64,000 nt of DNA from NCBI GenBank assembly GCA_016795155.1, contig JAEUIE010000032.1:143001-207000 (forward strand), in the 5' to 3' direction. Under the pieces are notes generated by a model that worked only from the letters and a program-made list of their open reading frames with translations, searched no databases and had not been told where the DNA came from. The translations under genes were made by a program, and so were the position numbers. This document shows positions 16,214-24,803 of the stretch, one piece after another; the first letter of the stretch is position 1, and each line of letters begins with the position of its first letter. The DNA is from Planctomycetia bacterium. Lineage in GTDB: Bacteria; Planctomycetota; Planctomycetia; Gemmatales; HRBIN36.

Positions 16214-17647
16214 TTACTTTTTCGCTGGCGGTATTCGTGCAAGGTCAATGGCCTGTAACGGAAATACTGCAGAGGGTACATGTTCCCTTTTCATGATGTC
16301 TTCCAGCCTGGCAAGCATTTCAGGGTGTTTACTTGATATGTCGAGTTTTTCACTCTCGTCGGCTTCAAGATCATACAGTTCTGTTTTAACGGGCTTACCA
16401 ATCTGTTTGCCAAGCTGTTGACGAACCGCCTTCCATTTGCCTGCAATAACAGCCTGCTGTCCGCCATAGCCCGGAGATTCCCAGAATAGAAAATCATGCG
16501 TTCGCTGTTGTCGCTGACCAAGGAGAGTAGGCAAGAAACTGATACCATCAGTTGGTTCAGGTAACTTTGCGGAAGTCAATTCTGCCATCGTGGGTAAAAC
16601 ATCCCAAAAAGCCCAACGGGTTTCGCACGTTGTGTTTGGTTTTATTTTTCCCTTCCAAGTTGCTATGAACGGTACACGCAATCCACCTTCATACATACTT
16701 CCCTTGAGGCCACGCAGATGCCCGGCAGATTGAAAGAAAGTTGAATCAGCTCCACCAACATGGTGTGTTGGCCCATTATCGCTGGTGAATATTATCAGCG
16801 TGTTCTCACTTAGCATTAGTTCCTCAACCAGTGCAACGATCTTGCCAACGGTCTTATCCAGTCGGCTGACCATCGCTGCATACCCGGCATGCGGGGCAGG
16901 GTGAGGAATGTAGCCTTTCTTGCCATCGTAGGGAGGATCATCTCCCAGTTTATCTCGATACTCGTTCAGTTCACTTTCAGGAACGGATATCGAAACATGT
17001 GGAATGATGTAAGGCAGATAGAGGAAGAATGGTTTTCCACGATTCTCGCGAATGAACTTCAGCGATTCTTCCTCAAGGAGATCGTGCGAATATTGATTGC
17101 CTTCTTTGAGATTGTTGCTTGGTAATTCGAAACGAGCCGCATTACGATACAGATAATTCGGGTAATGGTAATGGGCATGCCTTTGGCAGTTGTACCCGAA
17201 GAAATAATCTATGCCATGTCTGAGTGGATCACCTGTGCTGCCAAACATGCCCAGGCCCCATTTGCCGATGGCTGCGGTGGCATATCCCTGTTGTTTCATC
17301 ATGGCAGGGAGTGTGAACTCATCAGCATTAATTGGATGTTGTCCTTCTGGCCTGGCTTCGCGGTTATCGCGAATAGTGGCATGGCCTGGATGTTTGCCGG
17401 TCAACAGGCAGCAACGGGATGGTGCACAGACATTGTTACCTGCATAGAAATGTGAAAACCTGATGCCCTGGCTGGCTAATTGATCGATGTGCGGAGTTTT
17501 GATTTTCTTCTGCCCATAACATCCTAGTTCGTACGTTCCCAAATCGTCAGCGAGAATGAAGATGACATTGGGCGTACGATCTTCAGCACAAGCCAATGCA
17601 GGTAACATCAGAATGCAAGAAAGCAGAATGAACCTAGAAGCAAACAT
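16214..17647 (-). CDS. Secreted type I (formylglycine) sulfatase
   Basis: A 477-residue sulfatase. A signal peptide (about 1-22) is followed by the metal-binding VIFILADDLG (D34, D35), the formylglycine signature CAPSR with C74 as the modified residue, GKWGLG, and TSDNGPTHH. C-terminal strand YDLEADESEKLD closes the domain. ATG 17647 is chosen because it starts right at the signal peptide; an in-frame ATG at 17719 would add 24 non-hydrophobic residues. Such enzymes remove sulfate from sulfated polysaccharides or other esters outside the cytoplasm and need a maturase, not seen in this window. No transporter or glycosidase flanks it. Confidence 0.93.
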   Translation of the reverse strand: MFASRFILLSCILMLPALACAEDRTPNVIFILADDLGTYELGCYGQKKIKTPHIDQLASQGIRFSHFYAGNNVCAPSRCCLLTGKHPGHATIRDNREARPEGQHPINADEFTLPAMMKQQGYATAAIGKWGLGMFGSTGDPLRHGIDYFFGYNCQRHAHYHYPNYLYRNAARFELPSNNLKEGNQYSHDLLEEESLKFIRENRGKPFFLYLPYIIPHVSISVPESELNEYRDKLGDDPPYDGKKGYIPHPAPHAGYAAMVSRLDKTVGKIVALVEELMLSENTLIIFTSDNGPTHHVGGADSTFFQSAGHLRGLKGSMYEGGLRVPFIATWKGKIKPNTTCETRWAFWDVLPTMAELTSAKLPEPTDGISFLPTLLGQRQQRTHDFLFWESPGYGGQQAVIAGKWKAVRQQLGKQIGKPVKTELYDLEADESEKLDISSKHPEMLARLEDIMKREHVPSAVFPLQAIDLARIPPAKK

Positions 17648-17706
17648 ACTGCGATAGTCCACGTATGATTTCACAGCTTGATGGTAATCAGCTTGAAGGC
17701 TTGATA

Positions 17707-17738
17707 CCAATAAAAACAACCCGGCGAACCGGGTTGTT
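17707..17738 (-). terminator. Rho-independent terminator after the 17766-18047 gene
   Basis: On the minus strand a perfect 10-bp stem AACAACCCGG / CCGGGTTGTT closes a TTCG tetraloop (17715-17738) and is followed by TTTATTGG. It sits 27 bases after the stop of the leftward small gene and before the sulfatase start, so it separates the two. Confidence 0.85.
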
Positions 17739-17765
17739 GTGTAAAGGAAGAATTATCAAAGATGC

Positions 17766-18047
17766 CTAGGCAATCATTTTCATCAGTTTCTTGGAAGCTG
17801 CTGGTACATTCAGCGTGGTGGTTTGTGTCCATTTACCCGCATCAGCTGCTCCATTCCAGCGTTGCAGTGAAATGGTTTTGATCATGGCTCGTTCGTCTTC
17901 TTCGAGAATATCGAAGTAGGCCGATGCATAGCCATCACGAATTTTCTGTGAAGACATGCCGAGATAAAGTAACGCTTCTCGGCCATCTTCGAAAATGGCT
18001 ACTGCGCGCCAGCACTGTGGTTTGGATTCGGTGAGAAATGAAGGCAT
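17766..18047 (-). CDS. Small uncharacterised protein
   Basis: A 93-residue soluble protein of unknown function. ATG 18047 is selected because AAGGAGGG lies about 9 bases upstream; the frame also opens 8 codons earlier. Sequence is mixed alpha/beta with CWRAVAIFEDGREALLYLGM and a motif EEDERAMIKTISLQRW. The compact EDGRE...LYLG...RDGY pattern resembles short planctomycete proteins of unknown role, but I cannot name a family. It is alone in its transcription unit, followed by a strong terminator. Confidence 0.72.
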   Translation of the reverse strand: MPSFLTESKPQCWRAVAIFEDGREALLYLGMSSQKIRDGYASAYFDILEEDERAMIKTISLQRWNGAADAGKWTQTTTLNVPAASKKLMKMIA

Positions 18048-18374
18048 CGGGGGGCACCCTCCTTGGAACAAAAGATGACTGGAACTCCGCCAGTCTTTAA
18101 GTGAGATCGTATTATGTGAATCGCACTACTCGATGTCAAAAGAAATCACAAAGAATCTTGAAGATATTTTGAATTTTTTTGCCTACTTCAGCTTGACCAG
18201 GCTTACCCATAAGGCTACCATTCGCCCAATCTGTGTGTATTGTCACACAGTCTATAGCTAAAGGAATACTGCCAGGAGGAAGCCATCGCTCCCGGCATGA
18301 AGGAGAAGGAACTCCACTCAGCACATCTGAACGGATCGTTTTTCTCTTTCATGAACTGCTTCTCAGGTTGATCC
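18048..18374. other. 327-base intergenic region with a 7-bp palindrome
   Basis: No gene is seen on either strand. The region separates a leftward small gene from rightward ispE and must hold both promoters. The one clear structure is the inverted repeat CTGTGTG-TATTGT-CACACAG (18231-18250), about 125 bases upstream of ispE. It could be an operator half-site pair or a small hairpin; there is no T-run, so it is not a typical terminator. An AT-rich stretch lies at 18150-18185. Confidence 0.5.
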
Positions 18375-19328
18375 ATGCCAGATGATGTGCCCGCCACTTT
18401 TCGGTTGGCCGCCCCTGCCAAAATCAATCTGTTCCTTGAAGTACTGGGTAAACGGGACGACGGTTATCACGAACTCGTTACCTGCATGGTGCCGCTGACC
18501 CTGGCTGATGAACTTACCTTCTCAGCCGATTCTCAGTTATCCATGTCGTGCAATGATCAATCACTTCCCCTGGATGAACATAATCTGGTGATGAAGGCAG
18601 CGAAGGCTCTTCAGCGCCAGACACAAAGCACGCTGGGTGCGGCGATTCACTTGAACAAGCGAATCCCATCTCCAGCAGGGCTCGGTGGAGGCAGCAGCGA
18701 TGCTGCAACCACGCTCCGCGGGCTGAATCAACTCTGGCAAACGCAACTCAGCGAGCCGGAACTGATGAACCTGGCGGCCACTATCGGAAGCGATGTCCCG
18801 TTTTTCCTGGCACAATCCGCTGCCTGGTGCAGAGGACGGGGCGAAAAGGTCACACCTTTCAGGATGGAAGAGAATCTTTACCTCCTGATAGTGTGCCCGC
18901 AACAGGGGCTGAGCACTTCAGCCGTCTATCAATCCCTGCAGGCTGCTCCTATGACAGGAAACCTGCTCCCGACAAACGGCGAAAAGGCAATGGCCGAGGC
19001 AATCAGGATGAGAAACCTTGACGCCATTTCAAATGCACTTTTCAACCGGTTGCAAGGTACAGCTGAGCGATGCCTGCCACTACTTGTCGAACTTCGCGAG
19101 ATGTTTGACAAGGCAAAAACCCTGGGCTTGTGCCTGGGAAGCCTGATGTCGGGCAGTGGCAGCAGTTATTTTGTGGTATGCCGAAGCCTGGTCGAGACCC
19201 AGCGACTGGCTCAATGGTTTCTACAACTCTGGGATGGTGGAGTAACGATACACGGCATGGGGACGATGGAAGCCAAACCCGGTTTGCACGAGCGATCAGT
19301 CAAAGTGTTTCAAACCTCGACGGTTTGA
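18375..19328 (+). CDS. ispE: 4-diphosphocytidyl-2-C-methyl-D-erythritol kinase
   Basis: GHMP-family kinase of the MEP isoprenoid pathway; it phosphorylates the 2-hydroxyl of CDP-methylerythritol. The 317-residue protein starts its conserved part at AAPAKINLFLEVLGKRDDGY (catalytic Lys region). It has the ATP-binding loop PSPAGLGGGSSDAA and the third GHMP motif GSLMSGSGSS. Length is normal for the family. It precedes spoVG by 77 bases, an order (ispE then spoVG) also known from Firmicutes, though there other genes lie between. Confidence 0.95.
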   Translation: MPDDVPATFRLAAPAKINLFLEVLGKRDDGYHELVTCMVPLTLADELTFSADSQLSMSCNDQSLPLDEHNLVMKAAKALQRQTQSTLGAAIHLNKRIPSPAGLGGGSSDAATTLRGLNQLWQTQLSEPELMNLAATIGSDVPFFLAQSAAWCRGRGEKVTPFRMEENLYLLIVCPQQGLSTSAVYQSLQAAPMTGNLLPTNGEKAMAEAIRMRNLDAISNALFNRLQGTAERCLPLLVELREMFDKAKTLGLCLGSLMSGSGSSYFVVCRSLVETQRLAQWFLQLWDGGVTIHGMGTMEAKPGLHERSVKVFQTSTV

Positions 19329-19405
19329 ACTTCGACATTCGCACCATGCAGCAGGGAAGTTTCCAGGGAGGCGCCCTCAGCACCGAGGATTCAAGGAGGA
19401 CAGCC

Positions 19406-19987
19406 ATGCAGATCACCGAAATCCGCATCAAACTCATGGACGACAAAGAGAGCCGCAACGAACGCTTGCTGGCGTTCTGTTCAGTCACCTTTGATCACAT
19501 GTTTGTGGTGCGCGACCTCAAAATCATCGAGGGAATCAAAGGCCTCTTTGTTGCCATGCCCAGCCGAAAGCTCACCGATCGCTGCTCCAGTTGCCATTGC
19601 AAGAATCATCTCCGTGCTCGTTTCTGCAACCAGTGCGGATTCCGCCTGATGGAAGATCGTGCACCTCGCGACGATCATGGCCGAGCCAAACTGCATGCTG
19701 ATGTTGCACATCCCATTAATGCCCAGGCACGCGAATTCGTGCAGACAGGCATTATTCGCGCATTCCACGAAGAAATGGAACGTGCCCAGCAGCCGGGCTA
19801 TGTCTGCCGATACGACGAACTCGATGCCGGCGAGGAAACCATCGGGTTGTATGAAAGCCTGGTTGGTGCTCCGATCAGCGCAGACGCCCGCACTCATCAG
19901 CCTCATCCACCCCGTGGTACACCGTTGCCCCGCAGACAGACTGCATCCGTGCAAGCACCCGGTTTTGGTTCTGGCGTCTTTGAATAA
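19406..19987 (+). CDS. spoVG: SpoVG-family protein with an inserted zinc ribbon
   Basis: 193 residues from ATG 19406, preceded by AAGGAGGA at 5 bases. Residues 1-55 are the SpoVG fold (ITEIRIKLMDD, LLAFCSVTFDHMFVVRDLKI, VAMPSRK). In ordinary SpoVG, MPSRK runs within a few residues into DIAHPIN. Here about 45 residues intervene, including CSSCHCKNHLRARFCNQCG (two CxxC knuckles), before DVAHPINAQARE resumes. A flexible Pro/Arg-rich tail (from about 160) ends the protein. SpoVG is a site-specific nucleic-acid-binding regulator in Firmicutes; the zinc ribbon suggests altered target recognition. The role in planctomycetes is unknown. Confidence 0.88.
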   Translation: MQITEIRIKLMDDKESRNERLLAFCSVTFDHMFVVRDLKIIEGIKGLFVAMPSRKLTDRCSSCHCKNHLRARFCNQCGFRLMEDRAPRDDHGRAKLHADVAHPINAQAREFVQTGIIRAFHEEMERAQQPGYVCRYDELDAGEETIGLYESLVGAPISADARTHQPHPPRGTPLPRRQTASVQAPGFGSGVFE

Positions 19988-20000
19988 TTGTTGCTTGGTT

Positions 20001-20030
20001 CCCTCTCCCCCTCGGGGAGAGGGTTAGGGG
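20001..20030. repeat. REP-like palindromic element, copy 1
   Basis: CCCTCTCCCC-CTC-GGGGAGAGGG forms a perfect 10-bp stem (20001-20023) followed by TTAGGGG. The same layout, with a CCCTCT arm, a GGGAGAGGGG arm and then TTGGGG, recurs at 42457-42498. It sits between the convergent spoVG and AAA+ genes, where it could also act as a transcription stop. Confidence 0.6.
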
Positions 20031-20059
20031 CTTCTAATATGGCGCAGCCCATCATTTTA

Positions 20060-21718
20060 TTATGCCTTCGACTCTGATTTATCACTCGTCTCAGATTCAT
20101 TCCACAAGCCAGCCCATTCGACCGTTTGAGTATGCGAGCAACCAGGGCAACGTATCGTCTGGCCTAAATGTCCTGTTTGAATTTTGATGGTCTTGGCACA
20201 GCCTACACACCAATGTTCAAATCGATCTGTATCTTGCGCGGTAATTTGCTCTACAGGTAAATCCGACAGAGAAAGATCGGCTGGTTCCAGCGAACATAAT
20301 AGTTCTTTAGAAAGCGATTTCAATTGGGCCAGGCGTGTTGCCAGCTTTCGTAACGTGGATTCGAAGATGTTACGCGCCAGGCGGCCGTTGCCAAACTTGT
20401 CATCGCGTTTCTGCCAGTAATGAGTGAAGGCCTTAATCAACGATGCTCTGGTGGATGCAGAAAGTACGTAATGATCTCGCTGGCAGAACGTGTTGAAAAT
20501 ACGGCACAGTTCAACGGGTGAATAATCAGCAAAAGTCAAGGTGCGTCCAAAGCGTGATGCCAGACCCGGATTGGTGTTGAGCAGTTGTTGCATTGGTTCA
20601 GGATAACCTGCCAGTATCACCACCAGTCGGTCACGCTGGTCTTCCATGCGTTTGAGCAGCGTCTGAACCGCTTCCGCCCCATAGGGGTCTTCGCCTTCAT
20701 GCACCAGGCTATAAGCTTCATCAATAAAGAGTACGCCATCCAGAGACTCATCCACTCGAGCGTTGGTCTTGGCTGCAGTCTGTCCCGCATATTCCGCTAC
20801 CAGTCCGCTGCGGTCTGTTTCAACCAGATGTCCCTTTTTCAGAATACCAAGTGCACCGAGTAGCTTGCCATAAATGCGGGCTACCGTGGTTTTACCTGTA
20901 CCGGGATTCCCTGAGAAAATCGCATGCAGAGAAATCGATGTAACGGGCAAGCCATGTGCCTTGCGGTGTTTCTGCATCTCCAGGAAGTGAATCAGTTCCT
21001 TGACATCACGCTTCACCGAGGCCAAGCCGGTTAAGGCATCCAGTTCAGCCAGCAGTGTATTGAGATCAATTAATTCTGCGGGCACGGGCAGAGGCTTCAG
21101 AGCTTCTGCCTGGGCTTGTGCAGTCTTGAATTGCTGACTGATTTTCTTGCTGGATCCTGTATCAGTTGATTTTGTCGCCGGTTCGGTTTCATCATCAACA
21201 ATTCGAATGGGATGCAATACTCTCTGCAATTCGCTGCGCAACCAGCCCAGGTAGTAGCTTTCTGAATCTCGTACCTGCCCATCGACATGTTTGAACAGTT
21301 CTACCAGTTTCAGTGGTATCTTTTCGGCTTCGCCAAGACGGGCTTTGAAGGGAGCCAGTCTTTCAAAAGGCCACAGAAGATCTTCCCAGCGATACGGGTC
21401 CTGCTCGCCGTGCTTCACCAATATCGAACGGACATTCCGTTCATTGAATGGCCTGTTCCATAGCTGGCTGAAAACCATGCTGCACAGGTTGATTTCTGCT
21501 TCCGTCAGCCGTTGATCAGCCAGTACTACGCCATGAATGACTTTGAGCACCAGTCCTCGAAATAAATCCTGTATCTGCGAACGGAACTCGGTAGGGTTTT
21601 CCACCGCTTTCGGGCTGTTTGTGATGTATTCTTGTGCACATTGCATATAGAGCAAGGTGCCATCGGTAATCAGCTTCCTGACTTGGGTATGGATATCGGC
21701 GGAGGAGTCCTGGCTCAT
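20060..21718 (-). CDS. CbbX/SpoVK-like AAA+ ATPase with TerB-like N-domain and C-terminal zinc ribbon
   Basis: A 552-residue cytoplasmic protein. Residues about 40-170 are all-helical and resemble a TerB/tellurite-resistance-like domain (VVLADQRLTEAEINLC). The AAA+ core of the CbbX/SpoVK type has Walker A GNPGTGKTT (270-278), Walker B LFIDEA (330-335) and the YAGQTAAKT pore-side segment, followed by the sensor block ASRFGRTLTFADYSPVEL. A treble-clef-type zinc ribbon ends the protein (C504, C507, C524, C527). CbbX homologues remodel Rubisco, but no Rubisco genes are here, so the client is unknown. It is divergent from the redoxin fusion gene with 154 bases between. Confidence 0.86.
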   Translation of the reverse strand: MSQDSSADIHTQVRKLITDGTLLYMQCAQEYITNSPKAVENPTEFRSQIQDLFRGLVLKVIHGVVLADQRLTEAEINLCSMVFSQLWNRPFNERNVRSILVKHGEQDPYRWEDLLWPFERLAPFKARLGEAEKIPLKLVELFKHVDGQVRDSESYYLGWLRSELQRVLHPIRIVDDETEPATKSTDTGSSKKISQQFKTAQAQAEALKPLPVPAELIDLNTLLAELDALTGLASVKRDVKELIHFLEMQKHRKAHGLPVTSISLHAIFSGNPGTGKTTVARIYGKLLGALGILKKGHLVETDRSGLVAEYAGQTAAKTNARVDESLDGVLFIDEAYSLVHEGEDPYGAEAVQTLLKRMEDQRDRLVVILAGYPEPMQQLLNTNPGLASRFGRTLTFADYSPVELCRIFNTFCQRDHYVLSASTRASLIKAFTHYWQKRDDKFGNGRLARNIFESTLRKLATRLAQLKSLSKELLCSLEPADLSLSDLPVEQITAQDTDRFEHWCVGCAKTIKIQTGHLGQTIRCPGCSHTQTVEWAGLWNESETSDKSESKA

Positions 21719-21872
21719 ATCAAATCCATCATGTGGAAGTCCTTATCCTAGCAGAGCAGCGGGTGATGCCAGTAGAGTTTTTTATGTGATCCATGCAAAA
21801 ACCATCTCCCATATTGGCATCCCGTTGGTTACCATAATAACAACTATTCAGAATTTCCGAGGTGGTATCGAC

Positions 21873-23642
21873 ATGATTCTGGTCACTCTCCTGGCTGCGG
21901 TAGTGTTGACACATCAGCCTGATGTTCCTCTAGGAACCAAAATCACCAATATCAGCTTCAAGGATATTCGCTATCTGCCTCGTTCGCTTGATGACTTTAG
22001 AGACAAAAAAGCCTATGTGCTGGTTTTTGTTGATCGCGCTTGTCCGGTAGCTGTCAAATATCTGCCCATTCTGCAGGAACTTGAAACTCAGTACGGCTCC
22101 AAAGGCATACAGTTTATTGCACTGAACCCCAGCCCCGAAGATACCATTGTCGAAATGGCTGGTCAGGCTCTCGAATACAAGATGAAGTTTCCCTTTGTAA
22201 AAGATTTTGAAGGCAAGGCTGCCAAGGCACTCGGTGTCGATCGTGTTCCCACTGCCGTCATCCTCAATGATCAGCGTGTAATGGTTTACCGTGGCCGCAT
22301 TGATGAGTCCATTCGTATTGGTGGAGCTAAGCCGGCGGCCAATAGCAGAAAAGACCTGCAACTGGCGCTCGAAGAGGTACTGGCTGGAAAGTCTGTTACA
22401 GTAGCTGAAACCACAGTCGATGGTTGTGCTATTACTTTTCCGGCAACTCCTTCCGTTACTGAAACAGTTACTTATGCCCAGCATGTCGAACCAATACTCC
22501 GCAAGCACTGTATGGAATGTCACAAGCCAGGCACGGTGGCGCCTTTCACGCTGATCAATTACGACAATGCTAAATCGCATGCATCCGCCATGGCGGAAGT
22601 GATCAAGGAAGGACGCATGCCTCCCTGGTATGCTCATCCCGAACATGGCACGTTCATCAACAAGCGTGGCTTAAGTGATGAGGAACGTAACACCATCCTC
22701 AACTGGGTCAGACAAGGCAAACCCAGTGGCGACCTATCGAAAGTTGCAGAACTGCCTGCCGAACTGAAAGAACCATCCGAATGGATTATCGGCAAGCCTG
22801 ACCTGGTGTTAAGCACAGGCACCTACGATTTGCCTGCCACTGGCGATGTCGAATACAAGTATGCCATTCTGCCTTATGTTTTCAGCCAGGATACCTGGGT
22901 GCAGGATATCCAGATCAAGCCTGATAACAACAAACTGGTGCACCACGCCAATCTCGCCTATTTCGTGGTGGGTGAGAAATTCAACATGAACAATTTCCTC
23001 ACCGGCTATGTACCCGGTGGCATCCCCATGCAACTGAAGCCAGGCACGGCAGTGAAGATTGCCAAGGGTTCGGTGCTGGGACTGCAGATTCACTTTGTGA
23101 CCACTGGCAAAACCGAGAAGGGCAAAGTCAGCGTCGGGCTGAAGTTTGCTCGTGGCGAATTGAATAAGCAGGTTCACTTCCATCTCTTTGCTGACCGTCG
23201 CTTTGCCATTCCGCCGGAAGCAACCGCACACCCGGTTGCCGCATCGTGGACCGTGCCCGATGATATCGTGGGCATCGGCCTGTTCTCCCACATGCACGTG
23301 CGAGGCCGGGATATGAGTTTCTTCATGCAACGTCCCAATGAAGAGAAGCAGCAATTGCTCATGATTCCCAACTACAGCTTCGATTGGCAAATGGCTTACG
23401 AATGGGCGCCAGGCAGCATGAAGTTCCCGCAAGGAACCAAATTCGAATGTCTCGCTCACTACGATAACTCATCTTTCAATGCCTATAATCCCAACCCCAA
23501 GGCAACCGTGCGTGAAGGGCAGCAGACACACGAAGAGATGATGAACGGCTTTTTCTTCTATGTCAAAGAAAAAGAAAAACTGGGCTATCAGATGGATGGG
23601 GCCACAGGTCGAGTCAAGAAGCAGCCTCCAACCAATCCATAA
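21873..23642 (+). CDS. Redoxin - cytochrome c - copper monooxygenase-like fusion protein
   Basis: 589 residues from ATG 21873 (GAGGTGG upstream). After a short hydrophobic start come three modules. First, a thioredoxin-fold redoxin domain (about 18-175) with a single peroxiredoxin-style cysteine, C57 in DRACPVAV. Second, a cytochrome c-type heme site CMECH (C213, C216, H217). Third, a domain like copper type II ascorbate-dependent monooxygenases with VHHANL, LQIHF and SHMHVRG, giving the expected His pairs for two copper sites, and a C-terminal LAHYDNS. The domain order implies an exported redox enzyme, but the substrate is unknown. The frame is open further 5', with no signal for an earlier start. 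Confidence 0.85.
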   Translation: MILVTLLAAVVLTHQPDVPLGTKITNISFKDIRYLPRSLDDFRDKKAYVLVFVDRACPVAVKYLPILQELETQYGSKGIQFIALNPSPEDTIVEMAGQALEYKMKFPFVKDFEGKAAKALGVDRVPTAVILNDQRVMVYRGRIDESIRIGGAKPAANSRKDLQLALEEVLAGKSVTVAETTVDGCAITFPATPSVTETVTYAQHVEPILRKHCMECHKPGTVAPFTLINYDNAKSHASAMAEVIKEGRMPPWYAHPEHGTFINKRGLSDEERNTILNWVRQGKPSGDLSKVAELPAELKEPSEWIIGKPDLVLSTGTYDLPATGDVEYKYAILPYVFSQDTWVQDIQIKPDNNKLVHHANLAYFVVGEKFNMNNFLTGYVPGGIPMQLKPGTAVKIAKGSVLGLQIHFVTTGKTEKGKVSVGLKFARGELNKQVHFHLFADRRFAIPPEATAHPVAASWTVPDDIVGIGLFSHMHVRGRDMSFFMQRPNEEKQQLLMIPNYSFDWQMAYEWAPGSMKFPQGTKFECLAHYDNSSFNAYNPNPKATVREGQQTHEEMMNGFFFYVKEKEKLGYQMDGATGRVKKQPPTNP

Positions 23643-23718
23643 CAAGCTGGAACTCCGCTTGACGTTATGGTTTCACCTGCCGTATGCTGTGAGTCGTTGA
23701 ACAAATGAAGGAGCGTGG

Positions 23719-23780
23719 CAGGGTCGTAACTGTACTCAGTTTCGACCCTGGTATAAACTATCGGCCAGGGAGGGCCGTGC
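23719..23780 (+). promoter_or_regulatory. Structured leader with competing hairpins before the sigma-54 activator
   Basis: Two features can form. Hairpin A pairs CAGGGTCG (23719-23726) with CGACCCTG (23743-23750), extended inside by AACTG/CAGTT around a TACT loop. Hairpin B pairs CGGCC (23762-23766) with GGCCG (23773-23777) and places AGGGAG, the ribosome site of GTG 23781, in its loop. A third pairing, CCCTGG (23746-23751) with CCAGGG (23765-23770), is perfect, would break both and hide the ribosome site. This is seen in the sequence; a switch function is inferred. Confidence 0.5.
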
Positions 23781-24803
23781 GTGTTACCAGCGTCGGATGC
23801 GACTGTTCCAACTATTGAAAAAATCAGACAGGCCCTGTCAGGGTGGACGCCCAGTCTACTGCCATTGGCTGAGACGCTTGCATTGGCAACCAAACACGAT
23901 GTGACCGTCCTGCTCACCGGCGAAACGGGCACCGGCAAAACTCATCTGGCACGATTGATCCACGAACACTCTTCCCGTCGCGATCATCGCTTTGTCGCTG
24001 TACCCTGCGGAGCCTTGTCGCCTCACCTCATTGAAAGTGAACTGTTCGGCCACTGCAAAGGCGCCTTCACTGGGGCAGACCGCCACCGCAAAGGCAGGTT
24101 TTCGCTGGCAGGCTCCGGCACGCTTCTGCTCGATGAAATTGATGCATTGCCTCTTGATCAGCAGGCTAATCTGCTCCGCGTCGTCGAATCCGGCGAATAC
24201 GAGCCACTCGGTTCTGAAACGACCGAGCAATCTCATTGCCGCGTGATCGCTGCCAGCAATCGCGAACTTTTCGAGGAAGTTGCAGCAGGCCGGTTTCGTG
24301 AAGATCTCTATTATCGTTTGCATGTCATCTGCATTGCCTTGAAGCCGCTGCGTGAGCGGGTGATGGATATTCCCACGTTGGCACAGGGCATGGCACTCCG
24401 CTATGCTTTCAAGTTCTCCAAAACCATTGAAGCCATTGACGAGGAATGCCTGGCGGCGCTCCATGAATACCCCTGGCCGGGCAATGTCCGTGAACTCGAA
24501 AACGCTATCCAGATCACCGTATTGCAGTCATCGGGTTCCACGCTGCAGAAACAGCATCTGCCTATGCACATTCAACAGGGCATCCCCGATAGGGTGCTTG
24601 TGAAGATGCCTCAAACCCTCGAAGGCCAGCGCGACCAGGCCGAACTCGAATCCATCCAGGCAGCGCTCGAAGATCAGGACTACCAGCGCACCGCCGCCGC
24701 CAGGCAACTCGGAATCAGCCGGGTAACGCTCTATAAGAAGATGAAAAAGTACGGCATTCAGGAATCTAAGCAACTGTCGGTGAAGATGAAGCATTCTGCG
24801 TGA
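23781..24803 (+). CDS. Sigma-54-dependent transcriptional activator (AAA+ and Fis-type HTH)
   Basis: 340 residues from GTG 23781. The AAA+ domain has Walker A GETGTGKT (47-54), the sigma-54 contact loop GAFTGA (94-99), Walker B LLLDEI (115-120) and the FREDLYYRL sensor region. A Fis-type helix-turn-helix closes it (about 303-326, AARQLGISRVTLYKKMK). There is no receiver, GAF or PAS domain: only about 40 residues precede the ATPase, so activity is probably set by expression level or a partner protein. The ribosome site lies in a leader with competing hairpins. The last 38 bases overlap the convergent neighbour. Target genes are unknown. Confidence 0.93.
   Translation: MLPASDATVPTIEKIRQALSGWTPSLLPLAETLALATKHDVTVLLTGETGTGKTHLARLIHEHSSRRDHRFVAVPCGALSPHLIESELFGHCKGAFTGADRHRKGRFSLAGSGTLLLDEIDALPLDQQANLLRVVESGEYEPLGSETTEQSHCRVIAASNRELFEEVAAGRFREDLYYRLHVICIALKPLRERVMDIPTLAQGMALRYAFKFSKTIEAIDEECLAALHEYPWPGNVRELENAIQITVLQSSGSTLQKQHLPMHIQQGIPDRVLVKMPQTLEGQRDQAELESIQAALEDQDYQRTAAARQLGISRVTLYKKMKKYGIQESKQLSVKMKHSA

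Noticed and set aside
18136..18427. Two short leftward frames in the gap before ispE
   Set aside because: No ribosome site or family motif, and one runs into the antisense of ispE.
21657..21872. 5' extension of the redoxin fusion
   Set aside because: It overlaps the start of the divergent AAA+ gene and lacks a ribosome site, whereas ATG 21873 has GAGGTGG.
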